From Catenaria anguillulae PL171 (taxonomy: Eukaryota > Blastocladiomycota > Blastocladiomycetes > Blastocladiales > Catenariaceae): 64,000 nt of DNA. Under the pieces are notes generated by a model. That model did not search any database. It worked only from the letters and a program-made list of their open reading frames with translations, and was not told the DNA's origin. Within the stretch, counting starts at the first letter, position 1. Each line of letters begins with the position of its first letter. A program made the translations under genes and the position numbers. Of this stretch, positions 11,260 to 22,311 are shown piece by piece. The stretch lies in NCBI GenBank assembly GCA_002102555.1, contig MCFL01000118.1, forward strand, positions 1 to 64,000, in the 5' to 3' direction.

Positions 11260-12487
11260 ACGTGGACAGCATGCTTGCAAACCCTTCGCCGACCCGCCAG
11301 TTGGATGCGAGCTGGCGGTCCCAGCCTTCAATACGGCGGCCAAGCTCTGCGTACAACAACCAAGGGCAACATATGTTGGGGGTCAGTCGCTTGTCATGAG
11401 ACCAAAGGCAGACAAAAATGGAAATGACAAACCTGCTTCATGTCGTTCAGTTGTGTCTCCATGACGGCCAACATTTCCAACCAGCTAAGCATCGAATCCT
11501 TGGCGACTTGAGCACGTGTCGACAATTCGGACGGCGACGGGCTGAAGGAGTGAATGATTTCTTTTGGCAGAAGGTCACGAATAGCGTCCTCACGCTCGCC
11601 AACAGGAAGGCGGAGGAGGATGTGATCAGCCCAGGTGCGATAAAAAATGTGCTTGGCTGCGACGTTAGGGTGCGTTTCGATGAGCAAGTTGATGAGATTC
11701 TGGTGCACCTCTTTCGATGCTGCGCCAGAACGGACCACGTTGCGCTCAACCAAACATGCATTCTTGAAGAGAACTGCCGAGCGTCCATTGCACGAGGGCC
11801 ACGATCGCTGATCAATTGGAGTAAGGGCACATCTACGGATCACACGAAATGACACGACCGTTCAGTTGAGAATAAATTGAGTGGCACCATAGAACGGAAC
11901 AAGGAAATGCGGAGTTGTACCAGTTGAGCGCTTAAAAACCCGTGGAGGACGGGAGCCATCTGGAAGCGCGACCCAGCGGGAAGAACGTATGCGTGCGAGA
12001 TGACCGCTTGATGTGGATGTAGGCAGGCAACATGAGGATATCGCAAGGTTGCCTCATCGAAGACAGCCGGGACCTGGAGATGATCCTTGATCTTTTCGTA
12101 AAACTGGCGCGTAAAATCCGCGAGTGTGGTTGCCGTAATGGAAGAATGGTCAAGTTGAACCAATTCGTTGGTAGTCTTGCCTTGGCCGATGAACTGCTTG
12201 AGTAAAACCTCTTCAGACTTGATGGTCACTGGCCGAACTGGGTCATCAAAGTCGCCCTGAACTTCAGGTTCTTTGTCCTTCGGTTCGCCTTTGTTGCCGG
12301 TATTCGCATCCCCGACGCGATCACGGCCTCCTTCAACGCCATCTCTTTCATCGTGCTCGCCTGCCGCTTCTTGCGACGCTCCAGGCTCTTGTGTCGAATA
12401 GAGCCTGGCCGATGGTGACACTAAGCCCTGCGGCGTTGGCGGTGGTTGCGTAGGGCGAGGTGCAGCCCCCCCCCGGGCAATTGGCAT
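11114..12487 (-). CDS. Unrecognised protein, probably mitochondrial; 3' end antisense to the transposase remnant
   Basis: Three exons keep one frame: 12487-11921, 11807-11433 and 11344-11114, with donors GTACAA and GTTTGT, giving about 390 residues. The N-terminus is rich in Arg, Pro, Ser and Ala without acidic residues (ending SARLYSTQE), as in a mitochondrial presequence. It is followed by a charged low-complexity stretch and then helical sequence such as FTRQFYEKIKDHLQVPAVF and HIFYRTWADHILLRLPVG. I do not recognise the family. The start lies beside a run of nine C at 12466-12474, so a frame slip there could hide a longer N-terminus; the frame upstream on the minus strand also looks presequence-like. 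The last 48 or so codons lie antisense to the transposase remnant and may not be real. Confidence 0.5.
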
Positions 12488-13397
12488 GGGCGGCGGCTGC
12501 TGACGTAAGTAAGTGGATGTGGGACGCGGGCCATGGTGGACGGGGTCGTCTACTGGTGCGGCGTGCAGTCGGGTACGGGCTGGCCGTCATGCGAGCTTGC
12601 GTGCTGTGCGGACGGGATGAAAGGAACGATGCCGCATCGCCAGGCGAGCACGGAAGAGGGATGTCAAGAGCAGCGAGTTAATTGAGTGGATGTGATTGGC
12701 GACGATGCTGGCGAGGTCGACGGCCGGCCGGCCGAAAGCTGCTACCAACGTGGGGTGGCGAGTGACGCTGGTTGTGGCGGTCGCGGCGGTGTTTGGCGAT
12801 AGCAATGGGATTGAAGAGAGCGGCTCAGGCCAAGTCTCCATACTGGGTATTGGGTCTGTACATGTTGGGAAAGGCAGTACTTACATATGTGTGCTGCGAG
12901 AACGGTGCCCATTCATTCAGAGAGAAAGATCACGGAGGAGTGTGAGTTTGGCGTGGCCAAGTTCGAGTCTTCATGTGTCGTTCTGGCCAACCCCCACACA
13001 CGTTCATTCATTCACAAAATAATGTGACGAACACTGTGATTGGGTGATTGGAGAAAAGGACAGCTGACGACTTGATCTATGGTCGACCATTCAGTCGCAC
13101 ATATTGCACGAGTACAACAAGTACACAAGTGTGCGACACATGAATGCAAGCGAAAGAGGAGAAAGAGGGGACCAATCGAATCGAATCGAATCGGAGGGCC
13201 TGCGAGTGTCCGCCGATGGGCTGCCGATCGGATCGATGTGATGGGCACGTGTCCGTGTCTGTGTTCGCACATCTCCATATTTACCTATGCATAACCTTTT
13301 TCACTTTGGACCGTCTCGCTTATAATACCAACGGAAACTGGAAGGACCTCACAGGATTGAATATTAATACTTGACCTCGAGCCTTGAGTATTTCAGT
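12488..13397. other. Intergenic region upstream of COQ6
   Basis: A minus-strand frame, 12587-12841, could be a 5' exon of the previous gene but has no recognised motif. The rest shows only short repeats: TTCATTCATTCAC at 13004-13016 and three GAATC units at 13176-13191. A TATA-like TTATAATACC lies at 13320, about 80 bases before the COQ6 start. Confidence 0.4.
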
Positions 13398-14906
13398 ATG
13401 CACTTGACCGCACTCTCAGCCGCAGCCGCAGCCGCCCGTTCCCGCGTCGCTGCCAGTACCGCGCGCACATTCAAGTTGATTCCAGTGTGTTGCCAGCACA
13501 ATCCCATTCGGAACCTTTCAACTTCAACTGCCCCTCCTGTTCCAGTGGACCGACAGGTTGACATCGCCATTGTCGGCGCCGGCGTTTCCGGTGCCGCCCT
13601 CGCCTGCGCCTTGGGCAACTCACCCATTCTCTCCTCCCACTCCATTGCCCTCATTGATGCTGGAACCTTGGATCCCGAGTCTGCGCTGTATCGACCAGAC
13701 CCTGGCCACTTCTCAAACCGCGTCGTCTCACTGGCGCCACGCTCTGTCCAGTTCCTGCAGTCCCTTGGCGCATGGGACAAGTTGCTCGCGGATCGCAAGC
13801 ACCCATACTCGTCCATGAAGGTCTGGGACGCCTGTGACAACGGATCGGCCTCATTCTACTCCTCCGCTGTTGGCGCCGATGCCATTGCGCACATGGTTGA
13901 AATCCCAGCATTGCGGTCCGCCTTGGTCGAGTCCTTGCCGAGCACCGTCGAACGCATTGCCCCCGCATCGCTTGCCCCTCCCTTTGCGCGCGCGGCCGAA
14001 TCAACCGACAATTACCCAATCCTACCCCTGGCCGACGGATCGGCCATCACTGCCCGGCTCGTGATTGCTGCCGACGGCGCAGGTTCGCTCATTCGCACAC
14101 ACCTCATGCCTTCGGTGCCCTTCTTTGGCCACGACTACAATGCTGCGGCCATTGTCGCCACCATGCACATTGAGCCCACGGACAAGGCCCTGGCCAACTC
14201 GACCGCCTGGCAACGGTTCCTGCCCACGGGCCCAATCGCCATGCTCCCGCTCGCACCCAACGTGTCGTCGCTCGTGTGGTCCATGCCGCGCGAGTGCGCA
14301 TCGGCCTTGCTGGCAAACACGTCGGCCGACGAATTCGCGGCCCTCGTCAACGCTGCCTTCTTTTATCCGCCCGACGAACTTGAAATGCTCATGCGCGACC
14401 CGCGCGCGTGGGGCGACGACCTGATTGGTGCGCTCGAGTGGCGCGACGGCGTGCACGAGGCTGCCGTTGATTTGGACACGGCCATTTTGCCGCCATATGT
14501 CACGGGCATTGACCCGACGAGTCGTGCTGCGTTCCCGTTGCGCGTCAGGCATGCTCTCGAATATACGGGTGACCGGGTCGCGTTGCTCGGCGACGCCGCG
14601 CATGTCATTCATCCGCTGGCGGGGCAAGGGTTGAATTTGGGGTTGGCAGATGCCGAGTGTCTTGCGAGCGTGTTGAGCGAGGCGGCGGCCGATGGAGCGG
14701 ATATTGGCCATCCCCATGTGTTGGAGAGGTATCCCAGCAAGCGGTATGCGGCTAACGCGGCAATGTTGAGTGCGTGTGACGGGTTGCATTACTTGTTTGG
14801 CACAGATAGCAGGGTGGTGGCTTGGACCAGAAGTGCGGGATTGAACACGTTTGACGGATGGCAGTGGGTCAAGAGGAGGGCCATGCAGTTTGCCATGGGC
14901 AAGTAA
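13398..14906 (+). CDS. COQ6: COQ6, mitochondrial FAD-dependent ubiquinone monooxygenase
   Basis: Flavoprotein hydroxylase of coenzyme Q synthesis (C5 hydroxylation), acting on the matrix face of the inner membrane in the CoQ complex. Intronless, 502 residues. The first 45 residues are rich in Ala, Arg, Ser and Thr and lack acidic residues, as in a mitochondrial presequence. The Rossmann FAD motif DIAIVGAGVSGAALACALG begins at about residue 54. The second FAD motif, GDRVALLGDAAHVIHPLAGQ, and its extension GLNLGLADAE lie at about residues 390-420, both diagnostic for the UbiH/COQ6 group. I chose ATG 13398 over an upstream in-frame TTG. It is convergent with tafazzin, 122 bases apart. Confidence 0.93.
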   Translation: MHLTALSAAAAAARSRVAASTARTFKLIPVCCQHNPIRNLSTSTAPPVPVDRQVDIAIVGAGVSGAALACALGNSPILSSHSIALIDAGTLDPESALYRPDPGHFSNRVVSLAPRSVQFLQSLGAWDKLLADRKHPYSSMKVWDACDNGSASFYSSAVGADAIAHMVEIPALRSALVESLPSTVERIAPASLAPPFARAAESTDNYPILPLADGSAITARLVIAADGAGSLIRTHLMPSVPFFGHDYNAAAIVATMHIEPTDKALANSTAWQRFLPTGPIAMLPLAPNVSSLVWSMPRECASALLANTSADEFAALVNAAFFYPPDELEMLMRDPRAWGDDLIGALEWRDGVHEAAVDLDTAILPPYVTGIDPTSRAAFPLRVRHALEYTGDRVALLGDAAHVIHPLAGQGLNLGLADAECLASVLSEAAADGADIGHPHVLERYPSKRYAANAAMLSACDGLHYLFGTDSRVVAWTRSAGLNTFDGWQWVKRRAMQFAMGK

Positions 14907-15028
14907 GTTAGTTTGAACCAATTGGGCTGTCACACGTGAATTCAATATCATACACTTTTTAGTAAATACAGGTCGCATTAGCATGACATCCTGTATCCGA
15001 TTCCGTTGACGCCAAAACAAACACAGGG

Positions 15029-16279
15029 TCAGTTCCAAGGCGCCTTTCCCACCTCTGCATCCCCGGCCTCGACCATCTTTGGCCGCTTCCCGATGACCTT
15101 GGTCTGCATCTCTGCCATGCGCTCCTGCAACTGCGCCGTGATCCATTGCCGATGCAACCGTGGCGACGCCAAGACATCTGCCGGCGGTTGCGTCGATGCC
15201 GCATTGGCGCCCAAAAACGACGTGAGCGACTCGCCCTGCCCGCGCCAGGGTGCCGTGTCAATTGGATCACCAATTGTGACATGAAGTGCGGAAGCAAACG
15301 GGTTGGGCACCCAGCCGCCGTTGAGTGGGTGCATTTTGGCAAAGCCTTGGTGGTAGATTGGAACCACGAGTGGTGGGAGCTTGGAGTCGATAATGAGACG
15401 ACCGACGCCCTAGGAATACATGGCAGCGCCGCAAGTTAGATTGCGGATGCTAGGTCGCAAAAACGTCAATGCCTGTGCGTACCCATTTGAAGGGCAGCAT
15501 CGTGTCTTCTTGATGCACTCGCCCTTCCGGGAAGATGTGGACCTGCAGACGGGAACTCATCGCTTAGTGGCGCTCTTGGTAGGGTGCCATGTCCGCAGCA
15601 AGCACAACTGTACCCAATTGCCGTGATTCAAACGATCCACTGCGTAATCCATGGCGACTTGGTATACGCCCTTGCCTCGGATGATGGGAATGGCTTTGCC
15701 ACATGTAAAGAACCAGGACAATGGGCTGCAAAGAGCCGCGAGCGGGTTCATTTGTGAGCGTGCCGGCAACTTTGTAGAAGCGAGACGAAGCGTACAGGTT
15801 TTGGAAGCACAGTTCCTGTGCTCCAAGCGTCCATCGCAAGTCGTCAATCCGGGACACAAATGTTCGGTTCTTGAGGAGGCCCCACATGACTGGATCATCA
15901 ACCCTACGGCCGGGACCAGTGTCAGGAAACCTGGACCAGTCCTGATGCAGTGTCAGGAGCACAAGGCGTACGTCGATGCGTGGTTTGCAACTGCAGGAAT
16001 TCGTGCGTGTGTACGTCAGAGACACAAGATATTGAGACTATTCAAGTGCTTGAGTGGACACAACGTACTCGTAATCAGTGGTGTCCCCTTTGGCCGCTCC
16101 AGCACGGCAGCGTGCAGTTTTTCGATGCCGTCGAGCTGCACGCCCTTGCCCAAGGCGACTGTGCCCAGAAAGAGCCGCGACAGCGAGCCGACGGTCCAGG
16201 AGACGCCGATTTGGCCCAGTTTCCATAGCCGTGTATTGGTGTTGATGGTGAGTGGGCTGAGCTTGGGCAACACCGTCAT
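15029..16279 (-). CDS. TAZ1: Tafazzin, cardiolipin-remodelling acyltransferase
   Basis: Transacylase that remodels cardiolipin in mitochondrial membranes. Six exons: 16279-16069, 15990-15972, 15903-15796, 15725-15614, 15542-15483 and 15409-15029, giving 296 residues, close to the family length. All five introns are about 70 bases and begin GTAC. The acyltransferase HX4D motif is NHASTVDDP (His74, Asp79). The second motif region reads FPEGRVHQ and is followed by LPFKWGVGRLIIDS. The N-terminus keeps a hydrophobic stretch as in other tafazzins. The second exon is only 19 bases and encodes the catalytic motif from its Ile-Ala-Asn-His to its Thr. Without that exon the enzyme would be inactive. The assignment is firm. 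Confidence 0.92.
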
Positions 16280-16545
16280 GATGTCTTACTGGTGGCGAGA
16301 TTGGAGTCAAGGTCGACGGAAGTTTTTGGTGGTGTTTGGAGACAATCGATATGGCGGTGGTAGTGCAGGCGCTTACTCATGCATTCAACTAGTCGTATTC
16401 ATTGCCAAGGGTCTACGCCCGTTTATGCATTTGCATATTGAATGGCTGTTGCCTGGCTGTTGTATGTGCACTGCTGCGATGACATGAGACGACAGTCACT
16501 CACTTGGTGGCGGTTGCCAGGCGAAATTGGTTGTAAATATATTTA
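16280..16545. other. Short spacer between tafazzin and polymerase eta
   Basis: Holds the tafazzin promoter (minus strand) and the polymerase eta 3' flank. AT-rich at 16420-16545. No gene seen. Confidence 0.5.
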
Positions 16546-19397
16546 TCAGTGTCCATGCTCGCTCAACTCCATCGCCAGGTGATAATCCATGTGCTCAGCC
16601 ATGCACATTGTGGGAAACACCTCTCCACACCTTCGACATGTCGACATGCCTGTTCCAGCCTCGTCATTGTCATCGTCGTTATCGTCGTCGTCGCCATCGT
16701 CATCAACCACACCCTTGCCATGGTAGTCAACGTCTTGCCCTTGACCTTGGCCCATCCGCGACGACTCTGGCTCCCCAAAACACGTTGCCGCATGCTCGGG
16801 CAACTTGCCAACGTCCATCATGGCGCGACAGATTGGACACTCGCCCATTTCCTGTGCCGGCCGACTCTCGGTCGACGCATGATCCAACCTTGGCCGCTGC
16901 GTCGGCTTTGTCGGTGCTGCCGACCCAGATCCTTCGACATCTGTAATTGGTCGCTTGGTCGCCATCGCAGATGACCCTCCGCGCCCCTCACGCTCGTGAA
17001 ACGCCCAATGCTCCTGCATCAACATGCGCGGATACTCGTCGCGACACACATGACACACTTGCATCTCCGCGCCATCGCTGTCGTCACGTACCACCTCCTG
17101 CACCTCATCGTCATCCTCGTCGCCCTCGCCGTCGCTGCTGCTCGACACGAGCTCAAATGCGCCTCGAGTCATCTTGCCCTTGTTTTTCTCCTTCTTGCTC
17201 AGCATGCTCTCGATCGTCGCGGCCGCCCCGGCCTTTTTGCCCGTAAACGCCGTCATCTTTGTCTGCTTGCCCGAGGCGGCGGCACCGGTGCGCCTCACCT
17301 TGCGGTCCTTTTCCAGCAACGCAAAGCCGCCCACGGCCGGCGCGCTCGCGCCAATAAGTTTTGGCCGCGGGCCACTGGATTTCGTGGCCTTGAGTGCGTC
17401 GCGCGCAGCCTTGTCCTTGGCAAGCAGGTCAAACGCGCCGGGGCGGTGCAGGGAGGGGGTTGCCGATGTGGAGGAAGATGACCGGTGGGCCGTGGGTGGT
17501 GGGTGAGACGAGTCAAGGTGGGAGGGGCGCGCTTGGTACTGAGGAGGTCCATGGGGCGCCTGAGAGGGTCCAGTGGACGAGACTGATGTGAGTGGCTGGA
17601 CTTGTGGACTTGAGCCGGTGGTGGGCATTGGAAGCGGTCCTTCAGAGCCGGCGCGCTTTTGTTGCTCAAAGAACGACACGGGCGCGGCCGACGATGAGGA
17701 TCGCGGCATGTGAGGTGGCGGACTCGACATGCGGGCCGATGAAGCCGATGCGGTGGTATTGCTGTTGCTGCTGCCGCTGCGGATCCACTGGGCAAGCGCA
17801 TCGGTTGTGTCAATAGACTCGAACGAGTTGACTTGCAGCGACAAGTACTTGCACGGCAAAACAGAGCCAACCGAGGTGATGACGGTCATGGCCTTGGCAA
17901 TGAGTGCATCAGGCGAGTCGCCGACGGCGTGGCGGGACGGAAACGACACGGTCTTGGTCTTTGCGTCGCCCGAATTGGGTTGGACATGAATCTGAACAAA
18001 CACCGGTAGCAGGACGGGTAAGCAGACACGCCGTAGGGTTAGTCAAGGGGGGAAAACACGTACCACCAAGTTCTTTGGCCACCGTGAATGTACGTCCAAA
18101 TCGTCTCTGACTCGTGTCAAGATCTCGCCCGCAAGGATGGTGACCCAATGCTCAATCTGATGCATGCCCGTGGCAAATGGACGCATTTGCTTTGCGGCCA
18201 GCATGGACTTTGCCTTGCTTCGAGCGGCCACTGCGCAAATGCAACGGAGCTCGTTGAGTGAGCAACTGCACAGAGTAAAGTGGATGGATTCAGCGTGACG
18301 CACCTGGTTGATCGCACTCGCCTCGGCAAATCCGGTACAGCCATTGAGCGACGGCAGGATCGAATTCCAACTGCAAGTCAGCCAAGGTACGCTCACGCAG
18401 TTCAGCGCAAGTCTTGACGCCCATTTGAGATTCGACGTTGGCACCGAGTTTCCCGCCGAGAGACCGGATTTTGGATATGGGGAGCGGGGCGAGAAAGTCG
18501 AGTGTAGAACAGGTACGCATGGTGGTTTGCTTGTTGGGTTTGTGAAGAGAACTGCAGGGAAGCGCAGATTCAAGGATGAGCTCGCAGAGATGACAGGTTC
18601 AGAACAAAGATGGACGCATCAATGATGTACCTGCAGAGCTTGGCAATTGTCTTATTGTGAGCGATCCCTGTAAGGCCAAGCGGCGGTTCCAACACCATAG
18701 TGAGTATGGAAAAATGCTGCATGCAAAGTCGAGAGCAACAAAACAACCAACCTGCTGAACAGGTGAGATTCAGCTCTTGCAAAATGTCCCTTCTTAGATC
18801 GGCCGTCAACTGAGCGGCATGGTAAAGCATGTAGTCACCCCAAGAGATCTCTTCGCTCAAGGGTAGAATCTCTGAGTCAAACAGCTTTCCCAGCGTCTCA
18901 GAGTCCCATTCAACCTTGGGTGTCGGCGAGTCTGGAGGTGGATCCAAGGCCAATATCCGATCCACAACATCCTGCGTCCAATCCAGGTAGGCCTCGTCAA
19001 TGGACGCCCGCTCGAAATTCTTTGCTCTCCTTGCGATGACTTCAAAGATTTTTGCCGACGCCCTGCGGTAGGGTTCCAGCGATACCTTGTGGGTGCTGGG
19101 CCGAGGATTGGTGTGATAACTTGGTTCCGGATTGGAGTCGTCGTAGGTTGCAACATGGACGAGCTTGAGGTCGGGACATTTTGCGACTGCTTCTTGGACG
19201 TTCATGTGACGCTGAATGCCGGCAGCGCGGGCCGCATAGTTGACGGCGATGAGGCCGTTCCATTGCTGGACGGCGAGCGGAACAGATGCCGGGACGTTTA
19301 GGCGGTTTTGTTCGACTTGACAGTAGAAGGCATCGAGGTCGACGTGGGTGATGCAGCGAATGCCCTTGCTCAGGGCGAGGATGGTATCGCGATCCAT
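16546..19397 (-). CDS. RAD30: DNA polymerase eta (Y family) with three C-terminal Cys/His finger motifs
   Basis: Translesion polymerase that bypasses UV photoproducts and is recruited by ubiquitinated PCNA. Five exons: 19397-18752, 18667-18631, 18551-18304, 18230-18064 and 17991-16546, giving 847 residues. The palm motifs are HVDLDAFYCQVEQNRL near residue 19 and ERASIDEAYLD near residue 128 (SIDE signature). LAVQQWNGLIAVNYAARAAG in the fingers is characteristic of polymerase eta. The thumb/little-finger region follows (KPNKQTTMRTC, SIKIRSLGGKLG-like, FATGMHQIEHWV). The tail is Ser/Pro-rich, then has three finger motifs: CHVCRDEYPRMLMQEHWAFH near 678, CPICRAMMDVGKLPEHAATC near 752 and CRRCGEVFPTMCMAEHMDYH near 817. 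The last is the classic eta UBZ with DYHLAMEL. The usual eta tail has one finger. Confidence 0.93.
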
Positions 19398-19691
19398 TGT
19401 GTGGTGTGTGGTGTGTGGTGTATTCTATGGCTGTTGATGATGATACGATTTGATAAATTCGTTGATGACAGTAGACTGAAAGTCAATCTGTTAAGGGACT
19501 GGCGGCCAGTGAGTCACTCGCTTCAACCTTGTCCGCCCAAGCAATCCAACGATGTAGGTAAATATAATCTTTTACTTACATTGACAATCAAGTTCAAGTT
19601 GAAGTCGGAGACACCTGAGGTTGTACTGTCACTGTACAGGGGCGTGCGTGTATATGAGAACTAACCAAAGCGAACAATCTTCGACCCATGC
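19398..19691. other. Spacer between polymerase eta promoter and SYO1 3' end
   Basis: Contains GTGTGG repeats at 19400-19420 just upstream of the polymerase eta start, and AT-rich sequence at 19560-19590. No gene seen. Confidence 0.45.
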
Positions 19692-21986
19692 TCAACTCCG
19701 GTACTCTTGCTCCTTGTACCGCACAAACGCCCTCAAGTTTGTCAATGCCCCATCCAACGCATCCCTCACTGCCCGATTCCGCCTGCGATCCACGCCCTTG
19801 GCCACCGCCTTGACGCCGTCATACGCCGCCTTCAAAATCGACAACCCCTTCATCTCTTGCCTAAAGACAATGTCATAATCATACCCCTTGTCGCCATACA
19901 CATCGTACACGGCATCCAGCACCTCGGCCAGCACCTCAGGCGCAAGTGTGCTGGGTGTGCGCAGCAAGTTGAGCAAGTGCGGACCTACAACGCGGTTCCC
20001 CTCAATGTGGCCCGGTTGGCGCTTGCCAAGCACGCCAAGAAGACCAATCACCTTGACGCGCGCTTCCGTGTCGGACACGGTCCAGTACAGCTGCGAAAGG
20101 GCCTGGATTTGCGCCAGCGGGACACGCACCCACGAGGCGGCACCCATGTCGGCTTGCGAGTCAAAGTTGCGCAGCAGGCCCCACATGGCGCCGACGGCCA
20201 TGGCAACCAGCTCGGCAGAGCCGTTGGTCGCGTCAAGCACGGCGGCAAGTGCGTCGTACAGTCCCTGGGTAGTGGCACGTGGCGAAACACCCTTGGCACC
20301 TGGGGTCATGATGAGGTTGAGCAGCGGGAACGGGTGGCCGTTGCGCTTCTTGACGGGCAAGGCCAGCACCGCAAAAAAGACATTGTTGAGTACCGCAAGT
20401 GCACGAATCCGCAACGTGGTGAGCTGGGTGGCGAGCTCGCCCATGTTGTTGGTGGCGTCGTCGGCAAGGTGAGGGACTTGGGTTTGCGCAAGGGCAACAA
20501 GGGCTGGCACGGTTGCGGCAAACGTGTGCTGGAGCTTTGACCGGGACGAGTTAACCATGTTGAAGAGCTCAGCGTCGTCCGTCGTGGACATGAGCTCGTT
20601 GACGCCAACTTCGGCCGCCAAATCGGCAATCAGCGGGTCCTCGGCATCACTGCCATTGCCATCTTCGGCATCCTCGTCGTCCATGGCCTCGTCCTGCTCC
20701 TCGCCCTCCTGCTGCTCATCGTCGGCCCACTCATCACTGTCATTGACACCAGGCTCCACCACATTCGACGTCAAATTGGCCAACAACTCGAGCGCGGCCG
20801 CCGCACTGGCCGCACGCTGCGTCAGGGCCTCAAACTTCTTGTCAACCGTGCCTTCGACAGGGACTTGAATCTTGCCCTGCTCGGTATCCACCTCCATCAT
20901 GGTGTCGTCAGTCGAGTGCGCACCAGGCTCGGGTGCGCTCGTCAAGTACGTGATGGTTTCCGGAACAAGCTGCTGAGTGGCTTCTGACGCCAAGTAGGCG
21001 TGCAAAAAAGAAAGCACCGTCCCGATCCAGTCGGTGGATTGCGCAACGTTGCGCAAGTTGTAGAGGACGCCGGCGGCGGAGATGCCGACTTGCGAGTCGA
21101 TGGATGCGGATTTGGACGTTGCGTCGAGGAATGTGGGCAGAGTGGAGAGCACGTCGGCGGGAATCATGCGGTGAGCAGGGATATTGTCCTCAGTGAGCAC
21201 CTCGAGCAACGCCATGGCCGACGTGACGACCGACAGCGGGAACGTGGTAGCCCGCCTCACCACATTCATCAAGAGCAACATGGTTGTGGGTGCCTGCGTC
21301 GTTGCCGAAATAGCTGCCCGCGACGCAACGCAAAGTGCATTCAGCAATGTGAAGGCATTGGTTGTCAGCGGATGCACTGCGCGTCTCGCATCCTCTTCGG
21401 CATTGTTTGCCGCCGGCACGCCCTGCGCTTGCTTGTCGAGGAGCGATCGGCACTCGACCAAGATGCGCTCAATGCCAAGCATGATGCCCTTCTTGCCGAG
21501 CTCGTTGGCGACGGTCGGGTCGTTGAGGACGAGGTTGCGCAGGGCGCCCGTCATTTCGAGCAAGACTTCGGGGTGCACTTCGATTTGCAGTGACGAGAGC
21601 AAGCGGTCAATGAGGCCCTTGGAGAGCAGGATTTTGCGGTTGGTCGGGTCGGACACCATGTTGGCGACGCCGGCAGCAGCCCAGGCGCGGTCACCCGCAT
21701 CCTTGGCAATGAGCTATTGTATCCATGAACAATGCAAGATGATGGTCAATCAATGAATCACGGAAAGGTACGAGACATTTTGCTTGAGGGAGATGCGAAC
21801 CTTGGCCAAGAGTGGCACAGACGCGATGGTGGCGGCGTTGCTGTTGGCAGTCTCTGCATCGTCATCGAGCGATGTCTCGTCCATCATTTGGTCGACGTCC
21901 TTTTGGACCTGGGCCATGGACGCCAAGCCTGTTGGGTTGTGGCGTTGCTTGGTGCCAGAGCGCTTCTTGGTCGGAACTTTTCCCAT
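19692..21986 (-). CDS. SYO1: SYO1 (symportin 1), HEATR3-type ribosomal protein import adaptor
   Basis: Co-imports uL18 and uL5 (Rpl5/Rpl11) with the karyopherin Kap104 and builds the 5S RNP precursor. Two exons, 21986-21801 and 21713-19692, give 735 residues. The N-terminus is basic (MGKVPTKKRSGTKQRHNPTG), matching the known start of the family with its PY-NLS-like import signal. ARM/HEAT helices follow from about residue 45, for example AKDAGDRAWAAAGVANMVSD and LLEMTGALRNLVLNDP. A long acidic loop near residue 360-395 (DEWADDEQQEGEEQDEAMDD) corresponds to the acidic insertion known in SYO1. The C-terminus ends in helical repeats. It is divergent from the Mpv17 gene, with 325 bases between start codons. 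Confidence 0.9.
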
Positions 21987-22311
21987 GGTGACGGTGTTTG
22001 AGGGCGCAAGCAGTGCGATACGTAGCAGTGGACTATATGGGTTTCAATGCGATCGTGATGCCCGGCGTCGTCGTCATTGACAGTCATGACAGCCAGAGAC
22101 AGGGACGACGAGGACTGCGGGCGTCCTGTGTGCATTCGAGTCATGTGATCCAACGTGAGCTGTGCCCATGCACGTTTTCGCTTGCAACGCGTCTCGCACT
22201 CCCCAGAACGACAGCATTTTCCCCTTTCCCTCTTCCTCTCCCCCTGATGCAATGGATTTTGCGAATCCATGCACCCTTCAAGGCATATGAGTGAAAAAAA
22301 AGCGATTCATC
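21987..22311. other. Shared divergent promoter region of SYO1 and the Mpv17/PMP22 gene
   Basis: 325 bases between the two start codons, with no open frame of interest. A run of eight A lies at 22294-22301 before the plus-strand start. Confidence 0.5.

Noticed and set aside
19707-20540. 277-codon plus-strand frame
   Set aside because: Antisense to SYO1; His/Arg-rich composition with no motif.
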